In this document: one piece after another, positions 23,540 to 33,728 of the stretch
How positions within the stretch are numbered: position 1 is the stretch's first letter
Layout of the letters: each line of letters opens with the position of its first letter
Origin: Larix kaempferi
Taxonomy: Eukaryota; Streptophyta; Pinopsida; Pinales; Pinaceae
Direction: 5' to 3'
DNA length: 64,000 bases
Assembly: GCA_027924585.1 (NCBI GenBank)
Contig: BSBM01000865.1
Coordinates: 2,170,001-2,234,000 of the forward strand
The notes under the pieces: generated by a model
The model's database searches: none
Seen by the model: only the letters and a program-made list of their open reading frames with translations
What the model was told of the DNA's origin: nothing
Translations under genes and position numbers: made by a program

Positions 23540-24699
23540 ACAACTCTACACAAGAGTGGTTCTGTCCCCAAATTGTTTGGTGTGACTGACTCCTACGGAT
23601 ATTATTAGGCCTCCGCTGGCACTTATGTGAGTGGATCCGAATGGATGTGTCTTCCTGTTAGGGAAGAATTGGAAGATTTTTATGTCTAAGGGGTAAGTAG
23701 TGTTAGCTTAGGAAATATCTAATTAAGTTAGATTAGAAAATGTGATTTGATTTTGCAGAACAATAAGATCTTAATTATTTAATAAGTATGTCACCAATTA
23801 ATAAACATATGAATTGGATCTGTGCTTATCAGCTTCAGACAAAACCAGACAATAACAATTGAATAATTTTACCCAAAGAATTAAAACATAAATAAGACTG
23901 TTCTGTTGTGATATGCTAATTGAAAAATTAGCATCAATATAATTGTGACTGTTTATCAATTGAAGAATAAGATAACATGAGTTAAATAAAGAAATTCATT
24001 TAACCTGTAATAACACCTGAATTGTAAGTTAAGAGAAATCCAACCTATAGATCGATGCCTTAATAAAAATTTGCAATATAGAACATAATTCATCCAACGA
24101 TTGAAGTGAGAAATCAAAACCTATCAAATAAATTTGACAAATGTACAAAATAGACGGCCAAGAGAAACTGACTATATTTCATAATTCTGCAAAAAATTAC
24201 AAATCCTCAAGGAAACAGAGCATATCGAGTTCTCCTTTGGTGATTTTACCCCCTCCTTCTATGAGATCTCAATCCCATTAAATAATAATTACATCAAATA
24301 AAAAAGGACATATTTCCCATAAAAACATGGATTACAAAATATTACTAATCTAAGACTTCCCAAGGGAAATTCGCCACTTAGCCCATACATCTAACAAATC
24401 ATCAACATCTTGATATTTAGCAAGGTCAAGCGCCAGCTATGTCTTGCAAGTAAAATATCAGACTTCTCTTTTCACCACTTTATGCCATTCATGCAAAAAA
24501 ATATTGATCTTCATTCCTAAAATGATGGGTGCCTCAATTAATTATTTAATATCAGAAATGTGAATAGAATCTAGTTATTCAGTTTGCTCCTTGTATTCTG
24601 AACATCTTTGATCAACCTGCTCAATCGTAAGCTTAGGTGGACAAGCTTTTTCAATAGGGTCCAAGGTTGGAAATTCAAGCATGATCATTAAATTATCAG
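23540..24699. other. Non-coding, unassigned retroelement sequence
   Basis: AT-rich with no domain. It lies between the Gypsy integrase and the 3' end of the ORF1 accessory frame and may be the latter's untranslated or LTR remnant. No termini were seen. Confidence 0.35.
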
Positions 24700-25428
24700 T
24701 TGCATACCACCTCCTGCCCACCTCCTGCCACAAACTGCTTGTGCTTATTGTATGGTGGACTCAACTATTTGACAAGCATGTTCCCATGATTCCAAAGCGA
24801 TTCTGATTCTTGTAAACTTGATGATGTCTAGAACAGGGATTTCTTCAGGTTTATCTTTAATTTACTTCTACCAATCCACCACATCTTCAATAGCCCTATT
24901 TGCTTCTTCCCTTCTCTCATTATGTTGTTCAAGGACATCAGAATGATGCTCAAAGACATTATATGTATCCTGAATTTCATTTAGGCATTCAAATAGCTCG
25001 ACCAGAAGGTTCTTATGATCTTCATTCGTTTTAAGATCTATCTCCTTAAATTCTTCCTTAGAGAATTTAGAGAAAGAAGAAGTAGTTGCCATGGCCACTG
25101 AATCTTTCAATTGCTGCTCGAGTAGTGTGATCTTTTCAACATAGCCTGTATTTAGAACTTGTGCTTCCTGTAATGGATGCTGAAGAGATGTATTCTGTAC
25201 ATGTAGGTCTTTCCACTGATTTCCATGCTCAATTTTCAATTCTTGTAGTTGAAATTTATGTTGTTCTTTAATTTCAGTCTGCTCCTCCCTGAGCTTCTAC
25301 AATTCTTGTTTCTTAGCCTCAATTTCTTTGTTCAAAGAAGTGACTGAATCATAATTGGCCCCTGCAAAGGATCCCATTGTTGCAGCAGTTTCAAGTGCTT
25401 CTTGTTGTGCATCAGTGGATGTTTTCTT
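24700..25428 (-). pseudogene. Retroelement accessory ORF1, coiled-coil C-terminal part
   Basis: The frame 24868-25239 and its flanks encode charged heptad-like sequence ('EIKEQHKFQLQELKIEHG', 'VEKITLLEQQLKDS', 'HSDVLEQHNERREEANRA') predicted to form coiled coils. It continues the P/S/T-rich frame to its right beyond a TAG at 25429, which is TGG in the paralogue at 60220. Several stops are present. Function unknown; probably a structural partner of a retroelement particle or complex (inference). Confidence 0.55.
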
Positions 25429-26022
25429 CTAAATGACCTGGTTGGGAGTAGGGCCCTGCATAACAATCCCTTCCCTTTGTCTTTTAGTACCCCTTTTCAC
25501 TACTGCTTTATCTAACTTGCTATAAAAATTTTCTCCCAAAGACACCACAACATCTTCTCCAAAATCTGCTACTATGTCCACTATGGAAGTAGACACATCG
25601 GATGTTGTGACCAAAGGTGTAGTTTGGGATGTAGCAGAAGTTGGAATAGGCATGGTGATTTGGGTGGTGGATATGGAAGGATAAATTACATTGGAGACTG
25701 TTGGAAAAGATGAGGAAGTAGAGGATAAAGAAATGATATCTGGGAGTGAGAAAAAAATTGGGATCATAGGTGCTTCTATAGGTACAGTAGGAACTGGAAT
25801 GTCAACAGCCTGTGTAAATGGAACAGAGGTTGGAGCCATGACTGACTCTTGGGAAGTTACCATAGGGATGACCAATGGATCAGTTGATGTGAGTGCAGGA
25901 TTTATGATATCAGGTGATGAGATGGGAGCTGAAACAATTGTAATATCCAATGGTATGGAAGGGGTTATAACTATGGTGATGGTGAATTCTTGGAAATTAA
26001 AGCTAGGAAGACAATCATCAAT
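25429..26022 (-). pseudogene. Retroelement accessory ORF1, P/S/T-rich part
   Basis: 173+ codons rich in Pro, Ser, Thr, Ile and Val ('TSVPFTQAVDIPVPT', 'SSTSSSFPTVSNVIYPS'), then a basic segment 'VVKRGTKRQRE'. It closely matches 60153-60853, establishing a repeated family. The frame is cut at 26022 by Copia-2 and resumes at 33268 on the other side. It may be a disordered linker between globular and coiled-coil regions. Confidence 0.7.
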
Positions 26023-26512
26023 TGTTAAGTTTAAACCAAATAGACTAGCAAGATCACTGAAAGAAGCATAATCACAAGATAGACACAGAGATTACCCTGG
26101 GAAACCCTCATGGGGTAGAAAACCCAGCAAAGCTTTCCTCAATAAGATGATCAACCAAAATACAAGATGTGCTCCCTCCTTCTAGTTCTCCTTACCAGAT
26201 CTCCCAGACAAGTGTGCCACTTTCCACAAGTGAGTGAGTGATCTAATGAGGAGTTCACCTCCTCTATTTATACTGACTCTTAACTGACTAAAATACCTAA
26301 TGGGGCCGACCTCTCCTGGAGAAGTCTAATAACCCCTAAAATATTATCTCAGGGCCGACCCCCACATGGTGGGTCTAATAACCCTAGTTGCCACAACTTC
26401 TCGGAGGAATAAACATCTCCGGATACATAGTAGGATCACCTCGGAGGTACATAACATCTCCGGAATAAATAATATACAAATATAATATTCTTGGAAGTTA
26501 CAATATTCAACA
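26023..26512 (-). repeat. Copia-2 3' LTR
   Basis: TGTTAAGTTT ... TTCAACA on the plus strand, 490 bp, matching 32773-33262. The preceding tcaat is the target-site copy. Confidence 0.96.
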
Positions 26513-26522
26513 CTCCCCCTTA
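26513..26522 (-). other. Copia-2 polypurine tract
   Basis: Minus strand 'aagggggag' directly abuts the 3' LTR, the expected position for plus-strand priming. Confidence 0.8.
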
Positions 26523-26639
26523 ATGACAAGGATATTATAACAACATCTGCAGGAGCAACGAGTCATTGACTACATCATACATGATACATCTATATATCAT
26601 CGGAAGCTTTCTTCAATTCATCTTCATCAATAGTGTCGA

Positions 26640-26880
26640 TATCACTTGAACATCAGTATCGACATCTCACGATTGTTAGCATCGTCAACATTGTCATCAG
26701 CATCATCAGCATGATCATCAACATCATCGTCACACGATCATTAGCATCGTCATCACACGATCATCGGCATCGTCATCACACGATCATCAGCATCGTCATC
26801 ACACGATCATCAGCATCGTCATCACACGATCATCAATATCGTCATCACACGATCATCAGCATCGTCATCACACGATCAGT
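26640..26880. repeat. Copia-2 minisatellite 1 (~24-bp unit)
   Basis: Repeated 'catcgtcatcacacgatcat(c/t)ag' and variants, roughly eight to ten imperfect units, in the non-coding region between the pol end and the PPT. Confidence 0.85.
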
Positions 26881-26969
26881 CTTGCTCTCTTTAGGACATA
26901 GGTCCATGGATGATACAATCCAAATCGAGTTCCAGGATGATCAATCCTTATCACTTTAAGACAAGTCAC

Positions 26970-27495
26970 ATGTCTAGGGACGATGCAATCCCATCCGTAC
27001 ATTTAGGACCATGTCCAAGGATGACTCAATCCTCAACCGTACATTTAGGACCATGTCCAAGGATGACTCAATCCTCAACCGTACATTTAGGACCACGTCC
27101 AAGGATGACTCAATCCTCAACCGTACATTTAGGACCACGTCCAAGGATGACTCAATCCTCAACCGTACATTTAGGACCACGTCCAAGGATGACTCAATCC
27201 TCAACCATACATTTAGGACCATGTCCAAGGATGACTCAATCCTCAACCGTACATTTAGGACCACATCCAAGGATGACTCAATCCTCAATCGTACATTTAG
27301 GACCACGTCTAAGGATGACTCAATCCTCAACCGTACATTTAGCACCATGTCCAAGGATGACTCAATCCTCAACCGTACATTTAGCACCATGTCCAAGGAT
27401 GACTCAATCCTCAACCGTACATTTAGGACCATGTCCAAGGATGACTCAATCCTCAACCGTACATTTAGGACCATGTCCAAGGATGACTCAATCCT
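26970..27495. repeat. Copia-2 minisatellite 2 (42-bp unit x ~12)
   Basis: Twelve near-identical 42-bp units contain 'aaggatgactcaatcct' and 'gtacatttagga'. 42 is 14 codons, so long frames with 14-residue repeats (for example the repeated 'SKDDSILNRTF') open on both strands. These are products of the repeat, not evidence of a gene. Confidence 0.95.
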
Positions 27496-27985
27496 TACAT
27501 GTATTCTCATCAATACATCTAACATCATGTATTCTCACTAATACATCCATCATCAAAAGCATGTATACATCAAAACATGTATTCTCTCTAATACATCTAT
27601 CATCAAAACATGTATACATCTAACATCAAAACATGTATTCTCTCTAATACATCCATCATCAAAAGCATGTATACATCTAACATAAAAAAGCATGTATTTT
27701 CACTAATACATCTATCATCAAAAGCATGTATACATCTAACATCAAAACATGTATTCTCACTAATACATTCATCATCAAAAGCATGTATACATCAAAACAT
27801 GTATTCTCTCTAATACATCTATCATCAAAAGCATGTATACATTTAACATCAAATCATGTATTCTCACTAATACATCTATCATCAAAAGCATGTATTCTCA
27901 CTAATACATCTATCATCAAAAGCATGTATACATTTAACATCAAAGCATGTATTCTCACTAATACATCTATCATCAAAAGGCAAAA
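27496..27985. repeat. Copia-2 minisatellite 3 (catgtat-rich compound repeat)
   Basis: Alternating blocks 'catgtattctcactaatac', 'atctatcatcaaaag' and 'catgtatacatctaacatc' recur about ten times in a higher-order pattern. It directly follows minisatellite 2. Confidence 0.9.
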
Positions 27986-28075
27986 TATAAGAGTCCTAAA
28001 TCTAAATAATCCTAAGTAACTAAGTGTAGTAAATAGGTAACCTCATCATTGATGAGACAGGATTGTTATCAGATA

Positions 28076-28225
28076 CTAAGCTGCTCCCCCTTTCGAGGAG
28101 GGTCCTTTTTGAACTACACCAAGCTTGTCTCGGAAGTGTTCAAACTTTATTCGAAACAGAGGTTTGGTCAATATATCAACAATTTGATCCTCAGTGCTTA
28201 TATATTCGAGCTTGATAGATCCTCT
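28076..28225 (-). pseudogene. Copia-2 pol C-terminal tail, out of frame
   Basis: After the TAG at 28226-28228 the minus strand, in a shifted frame, encodes 'LEYISTEDQIVDILTKPL' and ends 'SSKGGAA' at a stop at 28076. This is the standard Copia RNase H tail. Both a stop and a frameshift therefore separate it from the main polyprotein. Confidence 0.8.
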
Positions 28226-31200
28226 CTACACCATATCTTGTATATAAAAGTATCGGATCTCTATGTGTTTTGACTTATTGTGGAATACAGGATTTTCTGT
28301 CATCTTAATGCAGCTTTGATTGTCACACATAATCACAGTGGGATCCATTTCTAAGTCAAACACTTCAGATAGTAGTTTCCGAAGCCATACTGCTTCACAA
28401 CTGGCAGAGCAGGCAGCTATATATTCTACTTCAACAGTACTGAGGGCCACAATGGATTGTTTCTTGCTGTACCAAGAGATCATGGCAGATCCAAGACCAT
28501 AACATCCACCTGATGTACTTTTTCTGTCTGAGACACTTCCTGCCCAATCAAAATCTGAGTAACCATGTAACTTGAGTTCATGACCTCTGAGATAATATAG
28601 GCCAAAATCTAATGTACCTTTTAGGTACCTTATTACATGCTTTGCGGCTATTAAGTGAACCTTTCTAGGTTCTACTAGATACTGACTTAGGGTATTTACA
28701 ACAAAACATATATCTGGCCTAGTATTTATTAAATACATCAATGATCCAATGATTTGTCTGTATAGAGTTATGTCCACTAATTCTGATGAGTCATTAACTA
28801 ATAACTTCAGGTTGGAGTCCATGGGAGTGGCCATGGCTTTACACTCCAACATATCAAATCTTTTGAGAATCTCCATAGTATACTTACCTTGATTTAGAAA
28901 GATTCCTTTTGGTTCTTGCCATACTTCTAAGCCTAAGAAGTAGTGCATTAATCCGATATCTTTCATCTCGAATTCTGAATAAAGATTCTTCTTGCTTTCA
29001 ATAATTTGTTTCTCATTTCCAGTTAGAAATAGATCATCTACATATAGCAACAATATAACTGGTTCATCATCCATCACTTTGAGATAAAGATTGGGGTCAG
29101 CTTTACTTTTGGTAAAGCCCATGCTTGTTAAGAAATTGTCAATCCTTCCGTACCAAGCCCTGGGAGCTTGCTTCAATCCATATAATGCCTTTTTCAGTTT
29201 GCATACATGGGTCCTTCCGTCCTTGACCTCAAATCCTTGAGGTTGTTCTATGTATACTTCTTCTTCAATTACACCATTCAGAAAAGCTGTCTTAACATCC
29301 ATTTGGTGCAATTTCCATTTCATCATGGATGCAAGTGCCATGATAGTTCTAATTGAAGTATACCTAGCAACTGGTGCAAATGTTTCTTCATAGTCAATTC
29401 CCTCTTTCTGAGAGAATCCTCTGGCTACAAATATTGCCTTGTATTTTTCAATGCTCCCGTCTGCAGCATGTTTTATCTTGAAAATCCATTTGGAAGAGAC
29501 CACACTTTTATCTTTTGGTTTGGGGACTATATCCCAAACATCATTTTTCATTATTGATTGATATTCTTCTGTCATTGCTTCTACCCATTCTTTCTTCTGA
29601 GCTGCCTCTTCATAGCTAGTAGGTAGTTGATCCACAAGATCACACATCAAGGCCATATAGTTGGACACTAGTTTTGGTTTCTTTCTTTCTCTAGTGGAGC
29701 CTTCAGGAGCTCCATATCTTTCAGCTCCTTGAATAATATCTCTAGCCCATGCTGGTCTTCTTTTCCTTGATAAGTCTGTAACAGGGGGTTCTTGTGGTTC
29801 CAACATTTCATGATCCTCTGGTGCATCATCTTCAGGGATGTGCACAGTCTCTGAGATTCTGGGAGATGAATCTTCTTCATAAACTTCTTCAAGTTGACAC
29901 TTTCTGGATTTCTTGAGAGCTGCTTCCTCATCAAAGGTTACATCTCTACTTATTTCTATATGATGAAAACCTGGTATGTAGATTCTGAAGGCTTTGGAAG
30001 TTTCACAATAACCAACAAACATTCCCTTCTTACTAGAGGGATCCAACTTGGTTCTCTTTTCTTTTGGAATGTGGATGTACACAGGACACCCAAATATCTT
30101 AAGATGACTTACCTCAGGCTTCTTTCCTGTAAACACTTCTTCTGGAGTTTTGAAATCAAGAGCACTATGAGATAGTCTATTTTGTACATATACTGCTGTC
30201 TTGGCTGCTTCAGCCCATAGATACATGGGAGGATCTTGGTCATGTATCATAGTCTTTACAGCCTCCATGATGGTTCTATTTTTTCTCTCAGCTACCCCAT
30301 TTTGTTGGGGATTGTAGGGAATGGTTAGTTCCCTCTTAATTCCAGCTTCTTTACAAAAGTCTTCAAATTCCTTTGAAGTATATTCTCCACCATTATCTGT
30401 TCTGAGAATCTTGATTTTCTTTTCTGAGAGATTTTCTATTAAGGCCTTGAACTCCTTGAATTTTCCAAAAACCTCATTCTTACCCTTTAGAAAGTATATC
30501 CATGTTTTTCTTGAATAGTCATCAATGAATGAAAGATAGTATTCAAAACCACTTAGGGAAGTGGTAGGCATTGGTCCACATACATCTGAATGTATTAGCT
30601 CTAGGATGTTCTTAGTATTTGTTTCACTTTTTGGAAAAGGGTTCTTGACATTCTTCCCTTTTTCACATCCTTTGCATGAGCCATTATGACCAACCTTTAA
30701 GTCTGGTAGACCTATCACCACCTTGCTTACATAGGGTAGGGATTTATAGTTAATGTGAGCTAATCTTCTGTGCCATATCTCACATGGGCTAGATACTTCA
30801 TGAGCAAGAGCAACTTCTGGATGTCCCTTTAGCTTATAGAGGCCTCCTTCCTCTTCACCAATGACAACTGCTTCTTTAAAGGATTTTCCCTTTGGCCACA
30901 TGAGTACTTGACCATCTATGAAGGCAACTCCAAAACCTTTCTTATCTAGTGCTGAGATATAGAGTAGGTTTTTCTTTAGTCCTGGCACATATAAGATTTC
31001 TTTCATCTTCAAGGGTGAACCAGAATCTAGCTTATAGCTTGCTTCACCAATCCCCTTGATGGGATATTGGTAATCATCTCCTAGAGATACCTTTTGTGAA
31101 GAAGACTTTTCTTCAAGTTTTGAGAAAGTCTTTCTTTGACCTGACATGTGCTTAGAGGCACCACTATCAATGAGCCATGTATCTTCTCCAGGAGATACAG

Positions 31201-32149
31201 ATCCATAGAGTGCAGAGAATAGGACATATTCTTCTGGATTTTCTTTCTTTACTTTGGATCTTTTCTTTTGAGGCCTTTCTTCCTCTTCTTCTTCTTCTTC
31301 TTCTTCTTCTTCTTCACTATCATCTTCTGCCATATGAGCATGGTGTCTTTTGTGTATAAACTTATTCTTCCTTTCTGAAGGACAAAATTTGGCAACATGT
31401 CCAAGTTTAAGACAATTGTAGCATTGGACTGTGGAGAGATCCCTTACTTGATTGGGTCTTTTATTCCTTTTGAATTTGGAGAAGTGATGAGATCCCTTGT
31501 GTTTAACTTTCTTGAAGTGACCCATTCTTTTCTTGGTGTGAGTAGCCAAGGCTTGATCATCCTCTTTGAGAAGTGCTTCCCTATTGGCTACCCTAGCCTC
31601 TTCTTGAACACAATCTTCCCATACTACATCAAACTTCATACTTTCCTTTCTGGCACACATAGTTTGAATAAAAGATTCCCAAGATCTAGTGAGACCATTT
31701 AGAGCAGTCATCACAAGTTCATCTTCATCAAGAGTATCACCAATGGCATCTAGTTGTTCCTTGATTTGTGAGACCCTTGAGAAGTAGTCTTGAATGGATT
31801 CTCCTTTGTGCATCTTGGTACTCTTCAATTGAGTCCTTAGGTTCATCTTCCTATTGATGTTCTTTCCTTCATACATTCTTCCTAGGGCATCATACATTTC
31901 CTTTGGAGTCTTCTTGGAGGCCACTTGGGGAATCAAGTGGTCTTTAATAGAATCAGCTATGATTCTCTTTGCCCTAATCAAATCCTTCCTATGCTTTTCT
32001 TTGGCTTCATTTCCTTCTGGTTCTGCCACTTCATCCTTGATATAATGAGCAAGATCATTCCCTTCAAGAATGAGACCAATTCTGTATTTCCATACCCGGA
32101 AATTCTCTATACCTTCTAGCTTGTCTTCAAGCTTAGTGTTTGGAGCCAT
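28226..32149 (-). CDS. Copia-2 gag-pol polyprotein (1,307 codons)
   Basis: One open frame with, in order: UBN2-type gag (about 1-235); CCHC zinc knuckle C243-C246-H251-C256; a Glu run (~279-292) from a CTT microsatellite; aspartic protease DSGAS at 329-333; GAG-pre-integrase with 'HRRLAH' ~461; integrase D523, D586, E622 (D-D-35-E); RT from ~850 with 'MDVKTAF' ~951 and 'YVDD' 1037-1040; RNase H ~1165-1307. It lacks ~50 residues of the usual C terminus because of a stop. The start is the ATG at 32149, well placed after the leader. The RNase H motif reads 'STVEVEY' where 'STAEAEY' is usual. Confidence 0.96.
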   Translation of the reverse strand: MAPNTKLEDKLEGIENFRVWKYRIGLILEGNDLAHYIKDEVAEPEGNEAKEKHRKDLIRAKRIIADSIKDHLIPQVASKKTPKEMYDALGRMYEGKNINRKMNLRTQLKSTKMHKGESIQDYFSRVSQIKEQLDAIGDTLDEDELVMTALNGLTRSWESFIQTMCARKESMKFDVVWEDCVQEEARVANREALLKEDDQALATHTKKRMGHFKKVKHKGSHHFSKFKRNKRPNQVRDLSTVQCYNCLKLGHVAKFCPSERKNKFIHKRHHAHMAEDDSEEEEEEEEEEEEERPQKKRSKVKKENPEEYVLFSALYGSVSPGEDTWLIDSGASKHMSGQRKTFSKLEEKSSSQKVSLGDDYQYPIKGIGEASYKLDSGSPLKMKEILYVPGLKKNLLYISALDKKGFGVAFIDGQVLMWPKGKSFKEAVVIGEEEGGLYKLKGHPEVALAHEVSSPCEIWHRRLAHINYKSLPYVSKVVIGLPDLKVGHNGSCKGCEKGKNVKNPFPKSETNTKNILELIHSDVCGPMPTTSLSGFEYYLSFIDDYSRKTWIYFLKGKNEVFGKFKEFKALIENLSEKKIKILRTDNGGEYTSKEFEDFCKEAGIKRELTIPYNPQQNGVAERKNRTIMEAVKTMIHDQDPPMYLWAEAAKTAVYVQNRLSHSALDFKTPEEVFTGKKPEVSHLKIFGCPVYIHIPKEKRTKLDPSSKKGMFVGYCETSKAFRIYIPGFHHIEISRDVTFDEEAALKKSRKCQLEEVYEEDSSPRISETVHIPEDDAPEDHEMLEPQEPPVTDLSRKRRPAWARDIIQGAERYGAPEGSTRERKKPKLVSNYMALMCDLVDQLPTSYEEAAQKKEWVEAMTEEYQSIMKNDVWDIVPKPKDKSVVSSKWIFKIKHAADGSIEKYKAIFVARGFSQKEGIDYEETFAPVARYTSIRTIMALASMMKWKLHQMDVKTAFLNGVIEEEVYIEQPQGFEVKDGRTHVCKLKKALYGLKQAPRAWYGRIDNFLTSMGFTKSKADPNLYLKVMDDEPVILLLYVDDLFLTGNEKQIIESKKNLYSEFEMKDIGLMHYFLGLEVWQEPKGIFLNQGKYTMEILKRFDMLECKAMATPMDSNLKLLVNDSSELVDITLYRQIIGSLMYLINTRPDICFVVNTLSQYLVEPRKVHLIAAKHVIRYLKGTLDFGLYYLRGHELKLHGYSDFDWAGSVSDRKSTSGGCYGLGSAMISWYSKKQSIVALSTVEVEYIAACSASCEAVWLRKLLSEVFDLEMDPTVIMCDNQSCIKMTENPVFHNKSKHIEIRYFYIQDMV
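31283..31315. repeat. CTT/GAA microsatellite inside Copia-2 gag
   Basis: An uninterrupted (ctt)n run stays in frame and encodes a poly-Glu stretch between the zinc knuckle and protease. Confidence 0.9.
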
Positions 32150-32237
32150 CTTCTCTTGTGGGAGTCCAAGAAACAGAGTAGTACTTACCTGAAAAGTTAC
32201 CTTTTATTTTTCCAGATCCTGAAACAGAATTTTATCT

Positions 32238-32697
32238 CACTTTTGGTAGAATTAGGGTTTGACTTTCCCGGAGTTCTACCAAACCAAAAGGTTTGATCTA
32301 GGGCTAAAAAGAAAGGTCTGGAGAAGGGATATCCAGCCATGTAATCATATTTCAACAATACCAAATTTCTGCTGAAACCAATTTCTCACTTATTGCACTT
32401 TTGGTAGAATTAGGGTTTGACTTTCCCGGAGTTCTACTCAACCAAAAAGTTCGATCCAGGGTTCAAAAGAAAGGTCTTGAGAAGGGCTATCCAGCCATGT
32501 AACCAGATTTCAACAATACCAAATTTCTGCTGAAACCAATTTCTCACTTATCGCACTTTTGGTAGAATTAGGGTTTGACTTTCCTGGAGTTCTACCCTAC
32601 CAAAAAGTTCGATCTAGGGTTCAAAAGAAAGGTCGTGAAAAGGGCTATCCAGCCATGTAATCAGATTTCAATAATACCAACTTTCTACTGAAACCCT
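32238..32697 (-). repeat. Copia-2 leader triple repeat (~159-bp unit)
   Basis: 'ttttggtagaattagggttt' begins units at 32240, 32399 and 32557 (spacings 159 and 158), each running through 'gggctatccagccatgtaa' to 'tttctgctgaaacc'. It lies between the PBS and the gag ATG, so three tandem copies sit in the RNA leader, where packaging or translation signals would be. Confidence 0.9.
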
Positions 32698-32760
32698 AAC
32701 ATTCACCGGAGAGAGAGAGAGAGGTATTCTTACCTTGTGAAAGATGTTCTATTCAGTCTA

Positions 32761-32772
32761 GCTATGATACCA
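32761..32772 (-). other. Copia-2 primer binding site (tRNA-iMet type)
   Basis: Minus strand 'tggtatcatagc' directly follows the 5' LTR end. It differs by one base from the usual Copia PBS TGGTATCAGAGC complementary to initiator tRNA-Met. Confidence 0.85.
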
Positions 32773-33262
32773 TGTTAAGTTTAAACCAAATAGACTAGCA
32801 AGATCACTGAAAGAAGCATAATCACAAGATAGACACATAGATTACCCTGGGAAACCCTCATGGGATAGAAAACCCAACAAAGCTTTTCTCAATAAGATGA
32901 TCAACCAAAATACAAGATGTGCTCCCTCCTTCTAGTTCTCCTTAGCAGATCTCCCAGACAAGTGCGCCACTTTCCACAAGTGAGTGAGTGATCTAATGAG
33001 GAGTTCACCTCCTCTATTTATACTGACTCCTAACTGACTAAAATACCTAATGGGGCCGACCTCTCCTGGAGAAGTCTAATAACCACTAAAATATTATTTC
33101 AGGGCCGACCCCCACATGGTGGGTCTAATAACCCTAGTTGCCACAACTTCTCGGAGGAATAAACATCTCCGGATACATAGTAGGATCACCTCGGAGGTAC
33201 ATAACATCTCCGGAATAAATAATATACAAGTATAATATTCTTGGAAGTTACAATATTCAACA
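32773..33262 (-). repeat. Copia-2 5' LTR
   Basis: 490 bp, near-identical to 26023-26512. The element is on the minus strand, so this is the promoter LTR. The plus-strand end '..ttcaaca' is followed by the target-site copy tcaat. Confidence 0.96.
33014..33022 (-). promoter_or_regulatory. Copia-2 LTR TATA box
   Basis: Minus strand 'tataaatag' lies in the middle of the 5' LTR, oriented toward gag-pol. The same motif is present in the 3' LTR near 26266-26274. Confidence 0.6.
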
Positions 33263-33267
33263 TCAAT

Positions 33268-33728
33268 CAATCACTATGCTCTCCAAAGGATCAAAAGAGG
33301 TAGAGGTAACAAAAATAACTTCTTGCAGGGTGACAGGAAAGGTGACTGGGCATGAAAATTTGGAAGGAAGGGTTTCCTCTTCCACATCACTATATTCTAT
33401 ATGCAACATTGTTACCTTTGGTACTGTAACTTCAATCTTTTGCTTTTTGGCTAGAGTTGTTGCAACAACAACCTGAGTTTCCACCGCTGAGCTTAGTACT
33501 ACCAGTTCCCTCTTCATCTCAGTGGCCAGCTGGATCAAAGGATTGAGATTAGCTAAAGGTTTGGGCTGCAAAATTTCCTCAATAGGGGCCTTTCCCTTAT
33601 CATCCGCATGGTAGGTCAGCATGAGAGGGGTGCTTGCTTTCTGAGCTTCCTTTTCTTCCTTTTCTTTTCGAACCTTTTCATCAAGTGACAACTCAAATTT
33701 TCTGTATTGCAAGACCTTAGTCTTGAGC
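33268..33728 (-). pseudogene. Accessory ORF1, charged middle region
   Basis: Minus frame with 'ELSLDEKVRKEKEEKEAQKA' (helical, charged), then 'ATTLAKKQKIEVTVPKV' and 'VTSTSFDPLESIVID', which continue into the P/S/T-rich part beyond Copia-2. The paralogue at 60780-60850 has the same 'SSDPLESIVID' sequence uninterrupted, confirming the join. Confidence 0.6.

Larger units (their letters stand above)
26023..33262 (-). mobile_element. Copia-2 retrotransposon, full length, recent
   Basis: Bounded by 490-bp LTRs that differ at about ten positions (roughly 98% identical by direct comparison). It has a perfect 5-bp target-site duplication, tcaat, at 26018-26022 and 33263-33267. Minus-strand order: LTR, PBS, leader with three repeats, one long gag-pol frame, 3' region with three minisatellites, PPT, LTR. 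It interrupts the ORF1 accessory frame. The only clear pol defects are at the very C terminus, so it was probably recently active. Confidence 0.97.

Noticed and set aside
26910-27623. Long ORFs on both strands with 14-residue repeats
   Set aside because: They arise because the 42-bp minisatellite unit is a multiple of three and stop-free in several frames. They overlap on both strands and have no start or context of a gene.
26640-27985. CRISPR-like array
   Set aside because: Units are contiguous tandem repeats without unique spacers, in a plant retrotransposon.
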